Assembly (NCBI RefSeq): GCF_905171765.1
Contig: NC_053390.1
Span: 209,441,359-209,505,358 of the forward strand
From: Bufo bufo
Lineage: Eukaryota; Chordata; Amphibia; Anura; Bufonidae
Direction of reading: 5' to 3'
Length of the DNA stretch: 64,000 nucleotides
Shown here: one piece after another, positions 31,829-42,076 of the stretch
Layout: every line of letters starts with the position of its first letter
Numbering within the stretch: the first letter of the stretch is position 1
Notes under the pieces: model-generated
What the model was told of the DNA's origin: nothing
Seen by the model: only the letters and a program-made list of their open reading frames with translations
Databases searched by the model: none
Program-made: the position numbers and the translations under genes

Positions 31829-32470
31829 TTTTGTATGCTGAGAGGACTTGTCCGGTTCGTTCCGTGCATGGGGAGGATTTGGTAAGCTGGAATTTACCTT
31901 TTTTGTGGACTTTATAGTTTTGACTAGAGTCTGACAAGAGTAGGGCAGCCTCTTTAAGACTTCCACCTGTAGAGACTTCCAAGCTCTTGTGCATGAGCCA
32001 GTAAAAGACATCTAATGTTAATGTGCCTGGCAAAGACTTGCATAGTTTGAATTTTTACCTGTCCAGTCTAATTATTACCCTTGAGATAAGCAGCACTATA
32101 GATTTCTGGAAGGAGCTTATCATTCCACTAACCCTTTATGCCAAATCATGTACAAGAACGTCATTTGCGGTTAAACAGTATATGAAGTATGAGTATAATG
32201 AGTATATGAAGTGGGCTCACAGGCTGAGCTCGCTCCATAAACGGCAGGTGCCAGCTATGTAATACAGCTGACAGTAGTCAGTAATGACCCACATCTGAGA
32301 TTACTCAATCCCTGTCATTTAAAGCCTCAGATGCAGCAGTCAACAGTGATTGCAACATCTGAGGGTTTAGATGACAGGAGGGGGTTCTCTCTGTCTTACG
32401 ATTGAACCCCCACAGCAAAAACGCTGAATTCGGTTACTACGTGGCCTTGTGAAGGCCTCCAGGTCTGCCT

Positions 32471-32747
32471 TAGGGCTCATGCACATGAACGTATATTTAT
32501 TTGTGGCCCATATGCGGATCCATTCACTTCAATGGGTTTGCACAAAAATGGAATTTACTCAGTGTGCATTCTGTTTCTGCTTGGCCATTCTGCAAAAAAT
32601 GGAACATGTCCTATTATTGTCCATATTACATAAAGGACAGGACAGTTCTATTATGTGTTGGAAGTTCCACTCTGCAAAATGCGGAATGCACACGGCCGAC
32701 AATTTGTGGGCTGCAAAACAGGCAATGGACGTATGCATGAGCCCTTA
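32471..32747. mobile_element. ~277-bp MITE, AGGGCTCATGCACATG ends
   Basis: The left end TAGGGCTCATGCACATGAAC pairs with the right end GTATGCATGAGCCCTTA. Internally ATGGAACATGTCCTATT and AGGACAGGACAGTTC blocks are partly inverted. It has no coding role. Confidence 0.75.
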
Positions 32748-34040
32748 GTAAGACCCTCTTAAGCTGTACCTGCAAGAATCCCTTAGACTGTAAGAATTTC
32801 ATAGATTGCAATAAGTATGCAGTCCATGGCACAAGTGATCAGAAGATTACATGTTCAAGTCCCCTAAGCGAAGGAAAAATTACATAAAAAATATTAAAAA
32901 AATATTTAAAAAATCAATATATGAAAAGTTTGAATAACTCCCAATTTTACATATAAAAATAAACAAAACTGGTATAGTTTCATCTAAAAATGTCACAACT
33001 ATTAAAATATAAAAATATTTATTGTCTACAGTGAACATTGTAACAGATAAAATCGAAATGGCTGATTTGCTGTTTTTTGGTCACATTGTCCTTGAGAAAA
33101 ATGTATTAAAAAGTGATCATAAAGTCGTATGTACACCAAAATGATACTAGAGCTCGCCCCTCAAAAATGAGCTCAAATATATTTACTCTGTAGATAGAAA
33201 TATAAAACCTTATGTATATGGTGCAAATGAACATTTTTAAAGGTTTTTATTTTTTTTAAAGTAGTATAATAAAATAGAAACTATATAAATTTGGTATTAC
33301 TGACCCACAAAATGAGGTCAAGATGTAATTTTTAGTACACAGAGAAAACTGTAAAATAAAGCCCTAAAATGGCAGAATTTGTGTTTTTTTTTCCAGTTTC
33401 ACCCTACAAAGAATCTTTTTCCTGTTATCTAATACAAGCTATGGTAAATAAAAAAATACACCTTGTTCCACAAAAAACTAAGACCTTGTATGCCCTTGTG
33501 AATAGAATATTAAAATAGTTATGGCTCTTGGAAGGTAAAAAAGAAACCATGAAAGCGCAAAAACAAAAATTGGACAGGTCCTTAAGGGATTGACCCCTTT
33601 ATGATCAGCACCATACATGTATGGCGCTGGTCAGGTTTTGGGAAGCAGCGGAAGCCATAGCTGCTGGGTTTCTGCCATTGTAAACAGCAGACAACCTAAT
33701 GTCCCCGAATGGCAATAATGCCAATTGCAGACAGTTACCTTTTTATATGCCGTGGTCAGTTGTGACTACGGCAGCTGAGCCAGCATTTCCCTGGAGTGCT
33801 GTGCTCCCAGGGGCCGGACTGCTTTCCTGTGCTGAGACCTCCAACATGTGATTGAGAAACGTCCCATGGCCTTTTCAAATAGCTGATTGGCTGGAATGTT
33901 GGGAGTCAGTCCCTACCTGCCTGATATTGATCTCCTGTCCTGAGAATTGGTCAGCAGTATTCTACTTCTGGAAAACCCCTTTAAATATAGATAGTGACAT
34001 GAAAAATTAAAACAAAAAATCACAAAACATTGTAAAGAAA
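32748..34040. other. IFT81 intron, unassigned
   Basis: About 1.3 kb, AT-rich to about 33580, then more balanced (33590-33960) with text such as CATACATGTATGGCGCTGG, a self-complementary piece. No exon or full transposon recognised. Confidence 0.35.
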
Positions 34041-34389
34041 TACAGTTAGGTCCATATATGTTTGGACACTGACACAAATTTCGGTTTTATTTACCTGTTT
34101 ACTAAAACATATTCAAGTTATAGTTATATAATGGACATGGATATAAAGTCCAGACTTTTAGCTTTCATTTGGGGGTATCTACATTAAAATTGGATGAAGG
34201 GTTTAGGAGTTTCGGCTCCTTTAAATGTGGCACCCTGCAGGGACCAAAAGTAATTGGACAATTGACTTAAAAGCTGTTTCATGGGGGAGCAATTCTTTCA
34301 TTATTTCATTCTCAATAAAGCACATAAACTGCCTGGAGTTGATTTGAGGTGTGGTGCTTGCATTTTGAAGATTTTGCTGAGAAGTAAAC

Positions 34390-35261
34390 ATGCGGTCAAA
34401 GGAGCTCCCCATGCAGGTCAAGCAAGCCGTCCATCTACGAAAACAGAAAAAAAACATCCAAGAAATTGCTACACTATTAGGGGTTGCAAAATCTACAGTT
34501 TGGTACATCCTGAGAAAGAAAGAAAGAAAGCACTGGTGACCTCAACAATGCAAAAAGACCTGGACAACCACGGAAGACAACAGTGGTGGATGATGGTAGA
34601 ATAATTACCATGGTGAAGAGAAACCCCTTCACAACAGCCAACCAAGTGAACAACACTCTCCAGGATATATGCGTCTCAATATCCAAATCTACCATAAAGA
34701 GAAGACTGCGTGAAAGTAAATACAGAGGGTTCACTGCACAGTGCAAGCCACTCATAAGCCTCAAGAATAAGAAGGCTAGATTGGACTTTGCTAAAAAAAA
34801 AAACATCTTAAAAACAAGCACTCTTCTGGAAGAACATTCTTTGGACAGATGAAACCAAGATTAATCTCTACCAGAATGATGGAAAGAAAAAAGTATGGTG
34901 AAGGCATGGTACAGCTCTTGATCCAAAGCATACTACATCATCTGTAAAACATAGCGGAGGCAGTGTGATGGCTTGGGCATGCATGGCTGCCAGTGGCACT
35001 GGGTCCCTAGTGTTTATTGATGATGTGACACAGCACAGAAGCAGCCGGATGAATTCTGGGGTTTACAGAGACATACTGTGTGCTCAAATCCAGCCAAATG
35101 CAGCCCAACTGATTGGTCGGCGTTTTATAATACAGATTGACAATTACCCAAAACATAAAGCCAAAGCAACCCAGGAGTTTATTAAAGCAAAGAAGTGGAA
35201 TATTCTTGAATGGCCAAGTCAGTCACATGATCTGAACCCAATAGAGCATGCATTTCACTTG
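34390..35261 (+). pseudogene. DD34E Tc1 transposase, 5' part (frameshifted); 3' part at 40879-40967
   Basis: Starts MRSKELPMQVKQAVHLRKQK with the HTH part EIATLLGVAKSTVWYILRKK, then frame changes near 34530 and again near 34820. Later pieces contain WTDETKINLYQN (first Asp), SGTGSLVFIDDV and IDNYPKHKAK (second Asp), then EWPSQSHDLNPIEH with the final Glu 34 residues on. The reading is cut at 35262 by a TTAA-flanked insert and resumes at 40879 (KTKLQTERPTNKQQLK-like), ending near 40967. It is a dead gene. Confidence 0.85.
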
Positions 35262-35649
35262 TTAACCGCCTCCGGACCGCCTAACGCAGGATCGCGTTCC
35301 GGAGGCGGTTGACTCAGGCACAATAACACATCTACGCGTCATCTCGTGAGAGGCGAGATTTCCTGTGAACGCGCGCACACAGGCGCACGCGTTCACAGGA
35401 ACTGCAGGTAATCGAGTGGATCTGCAGCCTGCCAGCGGCGATCTTTCGCTGGCAGGCTGTAGATCCGATTTTTTTTTAACCCCTTAAAGGTATATTAGAT
35501 GCTGTTTTGATAACAGCGTCTAATATATCTGCTACCTGGTCCTCTGGTGGTCCCTTTTGCTTGGATCGACCACCAGAGGACACAGGCAGCTCTGTAAAGT
35601 AGCACCAATCCCCACACTACACTACACCCCCCCCCCCCGTCACTTATTA

Positions 35650-38600
35650 ACCCCTGATCACCCCATATAGACTCCCTGATCACCCCCATGTCACTGATCA
35701 CCCCCCTGTAAGGCTCCATTCAGACGTCCGTATGTGTTTTGCGGATCCGCGGATCCGCAAAACACATACGGACGTCTGAATGGAGCCTGAAAGGGGGGTG
35801 ATCAATGACAGGGGCGTGATCACCCCATATAGACTCCCTGATCACCCCCTGTCATTGATCACCCCCCTGTAAGGCTCCATTCAGACGTCCGTATGTGTTT
35901 TGCGGATCCGATCCATGTATCAGTGGATCCGTAAAACACATACGGACATCTGAATGGAGCCTTACAGGGGGGTGATCACCCCATATAGACTCCCTGATCA
36001 CCCCCCTGTCATTGATCACCCCCCTGTAAGGCTCCATTCAGATGTCCGTATGTGTTTTGCGGATCCGCAAAACACTGACACCGCGGATCCGCAAAACACG
36101 GACACCGGCAATGTGCTTTCCGCATTTTGCGGATCCGCACATTGCCAGAACTATATAGAAAATGCCTTTTCTTGTCCGCAATTGCGGACAAGAATAGGAC
36201 ATGTTCTATAGGCTCTACAAAAAACGCAGTGTTCGCCCGATTAGGCCTGATCTTGTGCGCACACTTGCGTTCAGTCCGCCCCACCGCAGTGACAGAATTT
36301 TTTTTTTCTGATCACTGCAAAAACACCGTAAAATCGCTGCGGCGCTATAAAAAGATCACTTTTAAGGGGCATGGCGAGTTCATAGAAGATTTTTTTTTTT
36401 TTTTTTACAAGTTAGCGGAAATAGATTTTTTGTTTTTTAGTTTTTTCTTACAAAGTCTCATATTCCACTAACTTGTGACAAAAAATAAAATCTCACATGA
36501 ACTTACCATACCCCTCACGGAATCCAAATGCGTAAAATTTTTTAGACATTTATATTCCAGACTTCTCACGCTTTAGGGCCCCTAAAATGCCAAAAATCAA
36601 TGACAGGAGGTGATCAGGGAGTCTATATGGGGTGATCACCCCCCTGTCACTGATCACCACCCTGTAAGGCTCCATTCAGACGTCCGTATGTGTTTTGCGG
36701 ATCCGCAAAACACATACGGACGTCTGAATGGAGCCTGAAAGGGGGGTGATCAATGACAGGGGCGTGATCACCCCATATAGACTCCCTGATCACCCCCTGT
36801 CATTGATCACCCCCCTGTAAGGCTCCATTCAGACGTCCGTATGTGTTTTGCGGATCCGCGGATCCGCAAAACACATACGGACATCTGAATGGAGCCTTAC
36901 AGGGGGGTGATCACCCCATATAGACTCCCTGATCACCCCCCTGTCATTGATCACCCCCCTGTAAGGCTCCATTCAGACGTCTGTATGTGTTTTGCGGATC
37001 CGCAAAACACTGACACCGCGGATCCGCAAAACACGGACACCGGCAATGTGCTTTCCGCATTTTGCGGATCCGCACATTGCCAGAACTATATAGAAAATGC
37101 CTTTTCTTGTCCGCAATTGCGGACAAGAATAGGACATGTTCTATAGGCTCTACAAAAAACGCAGTGTTCGCCCGATTAGGCCTGATCTTGTGCGCACACT
37201 TGCGTTCAGTCCGCCCCACCGCAGTGACAGAATTTTTTTTTTCTGATCACTGCAAAAACACCGTAAAATCGCTGCGGCGCTATAAAAAGATCACTTTTAA
37301 GGGGCATGGCGAGTTCATAGAAGATTTTTTTTTTTTTGTCACAAGTTAGCGGAAATAGATTTTTTGTTTTTTAGTTTTTTCTTACAAAGTCTCATATTCC
37401 ACTAACTTGTGACAAAAAATAAAATCTCACATGAACTTACCATACCCCTCACGGAATCCAAATGCGTAAAATTTTTTAGACATTTATATTCCAGACTTCT
37501 CACGCTTTAGGGCCCCTAAAATGCCAAAAATCAATGACAGGAGGTGATCAGGGAGTCTATATGGGGTGATCACCCCCCTGTCACTGATCACCCCCCTGTA
37601 AGGCTCTATTCAGACGTCCGTATGTGTTTTGCGGATCCGCAAAACACATACGGACGTCTGAATGGAGCCTGAAAGGGGGGTGATCAATGACAGGGGCGTG
37701 ATCACCCCATATAGACTCCCTGATCACCCCCTGTCATTGATCACCCCCCTGTAAGGCTCCATTCAGACGTCCGTATGTGTTTTGCGGATCCGCAAAACAC
37801 ATTCGGACATCTGAATGGAGCCTTACAGGGGGGTGATCACCCCATATAGACTCCCTGATCACCCCCCTGTCATTGATCACCCCCCTGTAAGGCTCCATTC
37901 AGACGTCTGTATGTGTTTTGCGGATCCGCAAAACACTGACACCGCGGATCCGCAAAACACGGACACCGGCAATGTGCTTTCCGCATTTTGCGGATCCGCA
38001 CATTGCCAGAACTATATAGAAAATGCCTTTTCTTGTCCGCAATTGCGGACAAGAATAGGACATGTTCTATAGGCTCTACAAAAAACGCAGTGTTCGCCCG
38101 ATTAGGCCTGATCTTGTGCGCACACTTGCGTTCAGTCCGCCCCACCGCAGTGACAGAATTTTTTTTTTCTGATCACTGCAAAAACACCGTAAAATCGCTG
38201 CGGCGCTATAAAAAGATCACTTTTAAGGGGCATGGCGAGTTCATAGAAGATTTTTTTTTTTTGTCACAAGTTAGCGGAAATAGATTTTTTGTTTTTTAGT
38301 TTTTTCTTACAAAGTCTCATATTCCACTAACTTGTGACAAAAAATAAAATCTCACATGAACTTACCATACCCCTCACGGAATCCAAATGCGTAAAATTTT
38401 TTAGACATTTATATTCCAGACTTCTCACGCTTTAGGGCCCCTAAAATGCCAAAAATCAATGACAGGGGGTGATCAGGGAGTCTATATGGGGTGATCACCC
38501 CCCTGTCACTGATCACCCCCCTGTAAGGCTCCATTCAGACGTCCGTATGTGTTTTGCGGATCCGCAAAACACATACAGACGTCTGAATGGAGCCTGAAAG

Positions 38601-39385
38601 GGGGGTGATCAATGACAGGGGCGTGATCACCCCATATAGACTCCCTGATCACCCCCTGTCATTGATCACCCCCCTGTAAGGCTCATTCAGACGTCCGTAT
38701 GTGTTTTGCGGATCCGCGGATCCGCAAAACACATACGGACATCTGAATGGAGCCTTACAGGGGGGTGATCACCCCATATAGACTCCCTGATCACCCCCCT
38801 GTCATTGATCACCCCCCTGTAAGGCTCCATTCAGACGTCTGTATGTGTTTTGCGGATCCGCAAAACACTGACACCGCAGATCCGCAAAACACGGACACCG
38901 GCAATGTGCTTTCCGCATTTTGCGGATCCGCACATTGCCAGAAATATATAGAAAATGCCTTTTCTTGTCCGCAATTGCGGACAAGAATAGGACATGTTCT
39001 ATAGGCTCTACAAAAAACGCAGTGTTCGCCCGATTAGGCCTGATCTTGTGCGCACACTTGCGTTCAGTCCGCCCCACCGCAGTGACAGAATTTTTTTTTT
39101 CTGATCACTGCAAAAACACTGTAAAATCGCTGCGGCGCTATAAAAAGATCACTTTTAAGGGGCATGGCGAATTCATAGAAGATTTTATTTTTTTTGTCAC
39201 AAGTTAGCGGAAATAGATTTTTTGTTTTTTAGTTTTTTCTTACAAAGTCTCATATTCCACTAACTTGTGACAAAAAATAAAATCTCACATGAACTTACCA
39301 TACCCCTCACGGAATCCAAATGCGTAAAAATTTTTAGACATTTATATTCCAGACTTCTCACGCTTTAGGGCCCCTAAAATGCCAG
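35650..39385. repeat. Four ~930-bp near-identical tandem units
   Basis: Unit starts recur at about 35650, 36591, 37526 and 38456 (spacing of equivalent points 935, 926 and 932 bp). Each unit has a CTGATCACCCC-rich part with three foldbacks, then a TTGCGGACAAGAATAGGACA segment, a poly-T tract of variable length, and a ACAAGTTAGCGGAAATAG / CCACTAACTTGTGAC inverted pair. Small ORFs recur unchanged in all units because the units are copies, not because they are genes. Differences are mainly poly-T length and scattered substitutions. Confidence 0.92.
35709..35789. repeat. Perfect ~80-bp palindrome in tandem unit 1 (repeated in later units)
   Basis: AAGGCTCCATTCAGACGTCC ... GGACGTCTGAATGGAGCCT is perfectly self-complementary around GCGGATCCGCGGATCCGC. 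Equivalent palindromes are at about 35871-35964, 36667-36738, 36820-36900, 37600-37670 and on. They resemble the ends of the window's palindromic MITEs, so they may be MITEs captured before the units multiplied. Confidence 0.88.
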
Positions 39386-40420
39386 GGCAGTATAAATACC
39401 CCACAAGTGACCGCATTTCGGAAAGAAGACACCCCAAGGTATTCGCTGAGGGGCATATTGAGTCCATGAAAGATTGAACTTTTTGTCACAAGTTAGCGTA
39501 AAGGGAGACTTTGTGAGAAAAAACGAAAAAAAAACAATTTCCGCTAACCTGTGCCAAAAAAAAAAAAACTTCTATGAACTCGCCATGCCCCTCACGGAAT
39601 ACCTTGAGGTGTCTTCCTTCCAAAATGGGGTCACATGTGGGGTATTTATACTGCCCTGGCATTTTAGGGGCCCTAAAGCGTGAGAAGAAGTCTGGAATCC
39701 AAATGTCTAAAAATGCCCTCCTAAAAGGAATTTGGGCCCCTTTGCGCACCTAGGCTGCAAAAAAGTGTCACACATGTGGTATCGCCGTACTCAGGAGAAG
39801 TAGGGCAATGCGTTTTGGGGTGTCTTTTTACATATACCCATGCTGGGGGAGAGAAATATCTCTCTAAAATGACAACTTTGTATAAAAAAAATGGGAAAAG
39901 TTGACTTTTACAGAGATTTCTCTCACCCAGCATGGGTATATGTAAAAATACACCCCAAAACACATTGCCCTACTTCTCCTGAGTATGACGATACCACATG
40001 TGTGACACTTTTTTGCAGCCTAGGTGGGCAAAGGGGCCCACATTCTAAAGAGCACCTTTAGGATTTCACAGGACATTTTTTACACATTTGAATTTTAAAC
40101 TACTTCTCACGCATTAGGGCCCCTAAAATGCCAGGGCAGTATAACTACCCCACAAGTGACCCCATTTTGGAAAGAAGACACCCCAAGGTATTTCGTGATG
40201 GGCATAGTGAGTTCATGGAAGTTTTTATTTTTTGTCACAAGTTAGTGGAATATGAGACTTTGTAAGAAAAAAATAAATAAAAAATCATCATTTTCCACTA
40301 ACTTGTGACACAAAATAAAAAGTTCTATGAACTCACTATGCCCATCAGCGAATACCTTAGGGTGTCTACTAAGGTATGGGGTCATTTGTGGGGTTTTTCT
40401 ACTGTCTGGGCATTGTAGAA
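39385..40420. repeat. ~1-kb interrupted palindrome in the piggyBac-like element
   Basis: Centred near 39880. CCTGAGTACGGCGATACCAC-type text (39781-39800 region, reversed) and ACTCAGGAGAAGTAGGGCAA pair with TTGCCCTACTTCTCCTGAGT (39965-39984). TACATATACCCATGCTGGG pairs with CCCAGCATGGGTATATGTA. Further out GGCAGTATAAATACCCCACA pairs with TGTGGGGTATTTATACTGCC, and ACAAGTTAGTGG pairs with CCACTAACTTGT. Several shorter inverted pairs are stacked, giving a multi-branched fold. Confidence 0.85.
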
Positions 40421-41379
40421 CCTCAGGAAACATGACAGGTGCTCAGAAAGTCAGAACTGCTTCAAAATGCGGAAATTTTTGTACCATAGTTTGTAAACGC
40501 TATAACTTTTACCCAAACCAATAAATATACACTTATTTAATTTTTTTTTTATCAAAGACATGTAGAACAATAAAGTTAGAGAAAAATTTATATAGAAATG
40601 TAGTTTTAAAAAAAAAATATTACAACTGAAAGTGAAAAATGTCATTTTTTTGCAAAAAGTTCGGTAAATTTCGATTAATAACAAAAAAAGTATAAATGTC
40701 AGCAGCAATGAAATACCACCAAATGAAAGCTCTATTAGTGAGAAGAAAAGGAGGTAAAATTCATTTGGGTGGTAAATTGCATGACCGAGCAATAAACCAT
40801 GAAAGTAGTGTAGTGCAGAATTGTAAAAAGTGGTCTGGTCATTAAGGGGGTTTAAGCTAGGGGAGCTGAGGTGGTTAAAGACTAAACTTCAGACAGAAAG
40901 GCCCACAAACAAACAGCAACTGAAAACCGCTGCAGTAAAGTCCTGGGAGAGCGTCTGGTGATGTCCATGAGTTCAAAACTTCAGACAGCCATTGCCAATT
41001 AGAAATTAATATTTTATTTACAATTATTTAATTACTGTTGAGCCCCTAAAATGAAGGGATTGAGTTTAAAAAATGCTTTAGTTCCTCACATTTTTAGGCA
41101 ATCATTTTGTTCAACCCACTGAATTAAAGCTGAAAGTCTGAACTTCAACTGCATCTGAATTGTTTTGTTCAAAATCCATTGTGGTAAAAGTTAGAAAAAT
41201 GTTGTCTCTGTCCAAATATATATGGACCTAACTATATGCTTAAACATAAAAACATGACAATAGGTAATTTTGTGATGACATTACCTTAAAACTTCTTCCA
41301 TTATTTAGTAGTATGTTTTATCCCATGTCTTCAAATAATGCAAAAATAAAATAATTTATTACTTGTTCTCTTATTTTAG

Positions 41380-41472
41380 ATCCAGGAGGTTAATACTGAA
41401 ATCAACCATCTGATTGAAAAGAGGATGAGAAGCGATCCGGTGGATGACAAATTGACTCTTTTTCGGCAGCAG
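41380..41472 (+). CDS. IFT81: IFT81 exon 6 of 11 in window
   Basis: Thirty-one codons, IQEVNTEINHLIEKRMRS through LTLFRQQ, between acceptor ttctcttattttag and donor gtgtgt, phase 0. The human segment reads INEINTEINQLIEKKMMRN, so the frog exon appears one residue shorter at KRMRS versus KKMMRN (human sequence from memory). The exon begins only about 145 bp after the right end of the nested Tc1 element. Confidence 0.95.
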
Positions 41473-41929
41473 GTGTGTTGTATATTACTATTAGGGATGA
41501 GCGAATTTCATATTTTGACATTCGTTTTTGGTACGTGTTGTGGTATTTACTGAAGTAAGAAGTAAGGACCAGGATTGTGGGGTTCGAAACGCGTAGATTT
41601 ACACTGTATTCTGCTTATGGATTTTACCACTTGAAATAAAGAAAATTGCATTTTAAAGAAGCTGGACTTTATCCATTTGTTTGCAAGTTTTATTACGGCC
41701 TAGTCCAGGCTGTGTCCGTGCTTCGGAAGTATTTAAAAAAATCTTTTCATGTTTTGATCACGATTAAAAATCTTACTAGCCTGCTGATTGTGCCTTTGGA
41801 AATGTTATAGCAGTGCACAAAAAACAACGTTCTATCCTATTCTTGTTGAATGTAATTTACGTCAGTTTTGTATATTGAAGACTCAATTTATTTTATATTG
41901 AATGTACACAATTTTGACTGTTTGCTTAG
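41473..41929 (+). other. IFT81 intron with short repeat pieces
   Basis: Contains TAGGGATGAGCGAATTTC at about 41490 and a GGTTCGAAACGCGTAG ... TTGAAATAAAG piece at 41575-41645. Both are typical of frog interspersed repeats; boundaries are unclear. Confidence 0.45.
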
Positions 41930-42076
41930 GCGGCTATCATCTCACGAAAGAAGGAAACAAAAGCTGAAGAATTACAAGAAGCAAAAGAAGAAATTGCTAA
42001 TCTGGAGAGAGAAATAGCACAAAAGTCTAGCCAGGCACGAGACAGTGATGGCTCTGAAATGTTAAGAGGAGATGAG
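41930..42076 (+). CDS. IFT81: IFT81 exon 7 of 11 in window
   Basis: Forty-nine codons, [20 protein letters not shown] through EMLRGDE, between acceptor tttgcttag and donor gtgaga, phase 0. It matches human [20 protein letters not shown]...TEVLKGDE. It is very rich in Glu, Lys and Arg, as expected for a parallel coiled coil with IFT74. The 457-bp intron before it contains a GGGATGAGCGAA-like repeat piece and a GAAACGCGTAG-type repeat, both common in frogs. Confidence 0.95.

Larger units (their letters stand above)
35262..40878. mobile_element. 5.6-kb piggyBac-like element (non-autonomous) inside the Tc1 element
   Basis: Bounded by TTAA at 35262-35265 and 40875-40878. Removing it and one TTAA restores the Tc1 coding order. 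Ends are TTAACCGCCTCCGGACC and, reverse-complemented, TTAACCACCTCAGCTCC, with a shared CC(G/A)CCTC terminus. The left 50 bp form a hairpin (CCGCCTCCGGA...TCCGGAGGCGG). No transposase is visible. The inside consists of four ~930-bp tandem units (35650-39385) and a long inverted-repeat region (39385-40420). TTAA is also used by Kolobok, but those termini (TTAAAGG) are absent, so piggyBac fits better. Confidence 0.8.
34043..41234 (+). mobile_element. Tc1 element (DD34E) split by a piggyBac-like insertion
   Basis: Termini CAGTTAGGTCCATATATGTT and, reverse-complemented, (T)AGTTAGGTCCATATATAT are inverted; TA dinucleotides flank them (34041-34042, 41235-41236). Without the 5.6-kb insert at 35262-40878 the element is about 1.6 kb, the normal Tc1 size. 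Transposase pieces run sense to IFT81. The right end stops about 145 bp before exon 6. Confidence 0.88.

Noticed and set aside
35954..39207. Families of identical 85-, 91- and 95-103-codon ORFs on both strands
   Set aside because: They recur every ~930 bp because the DNA unit is duplicated; they overlap on opposite strands and show no protein family.
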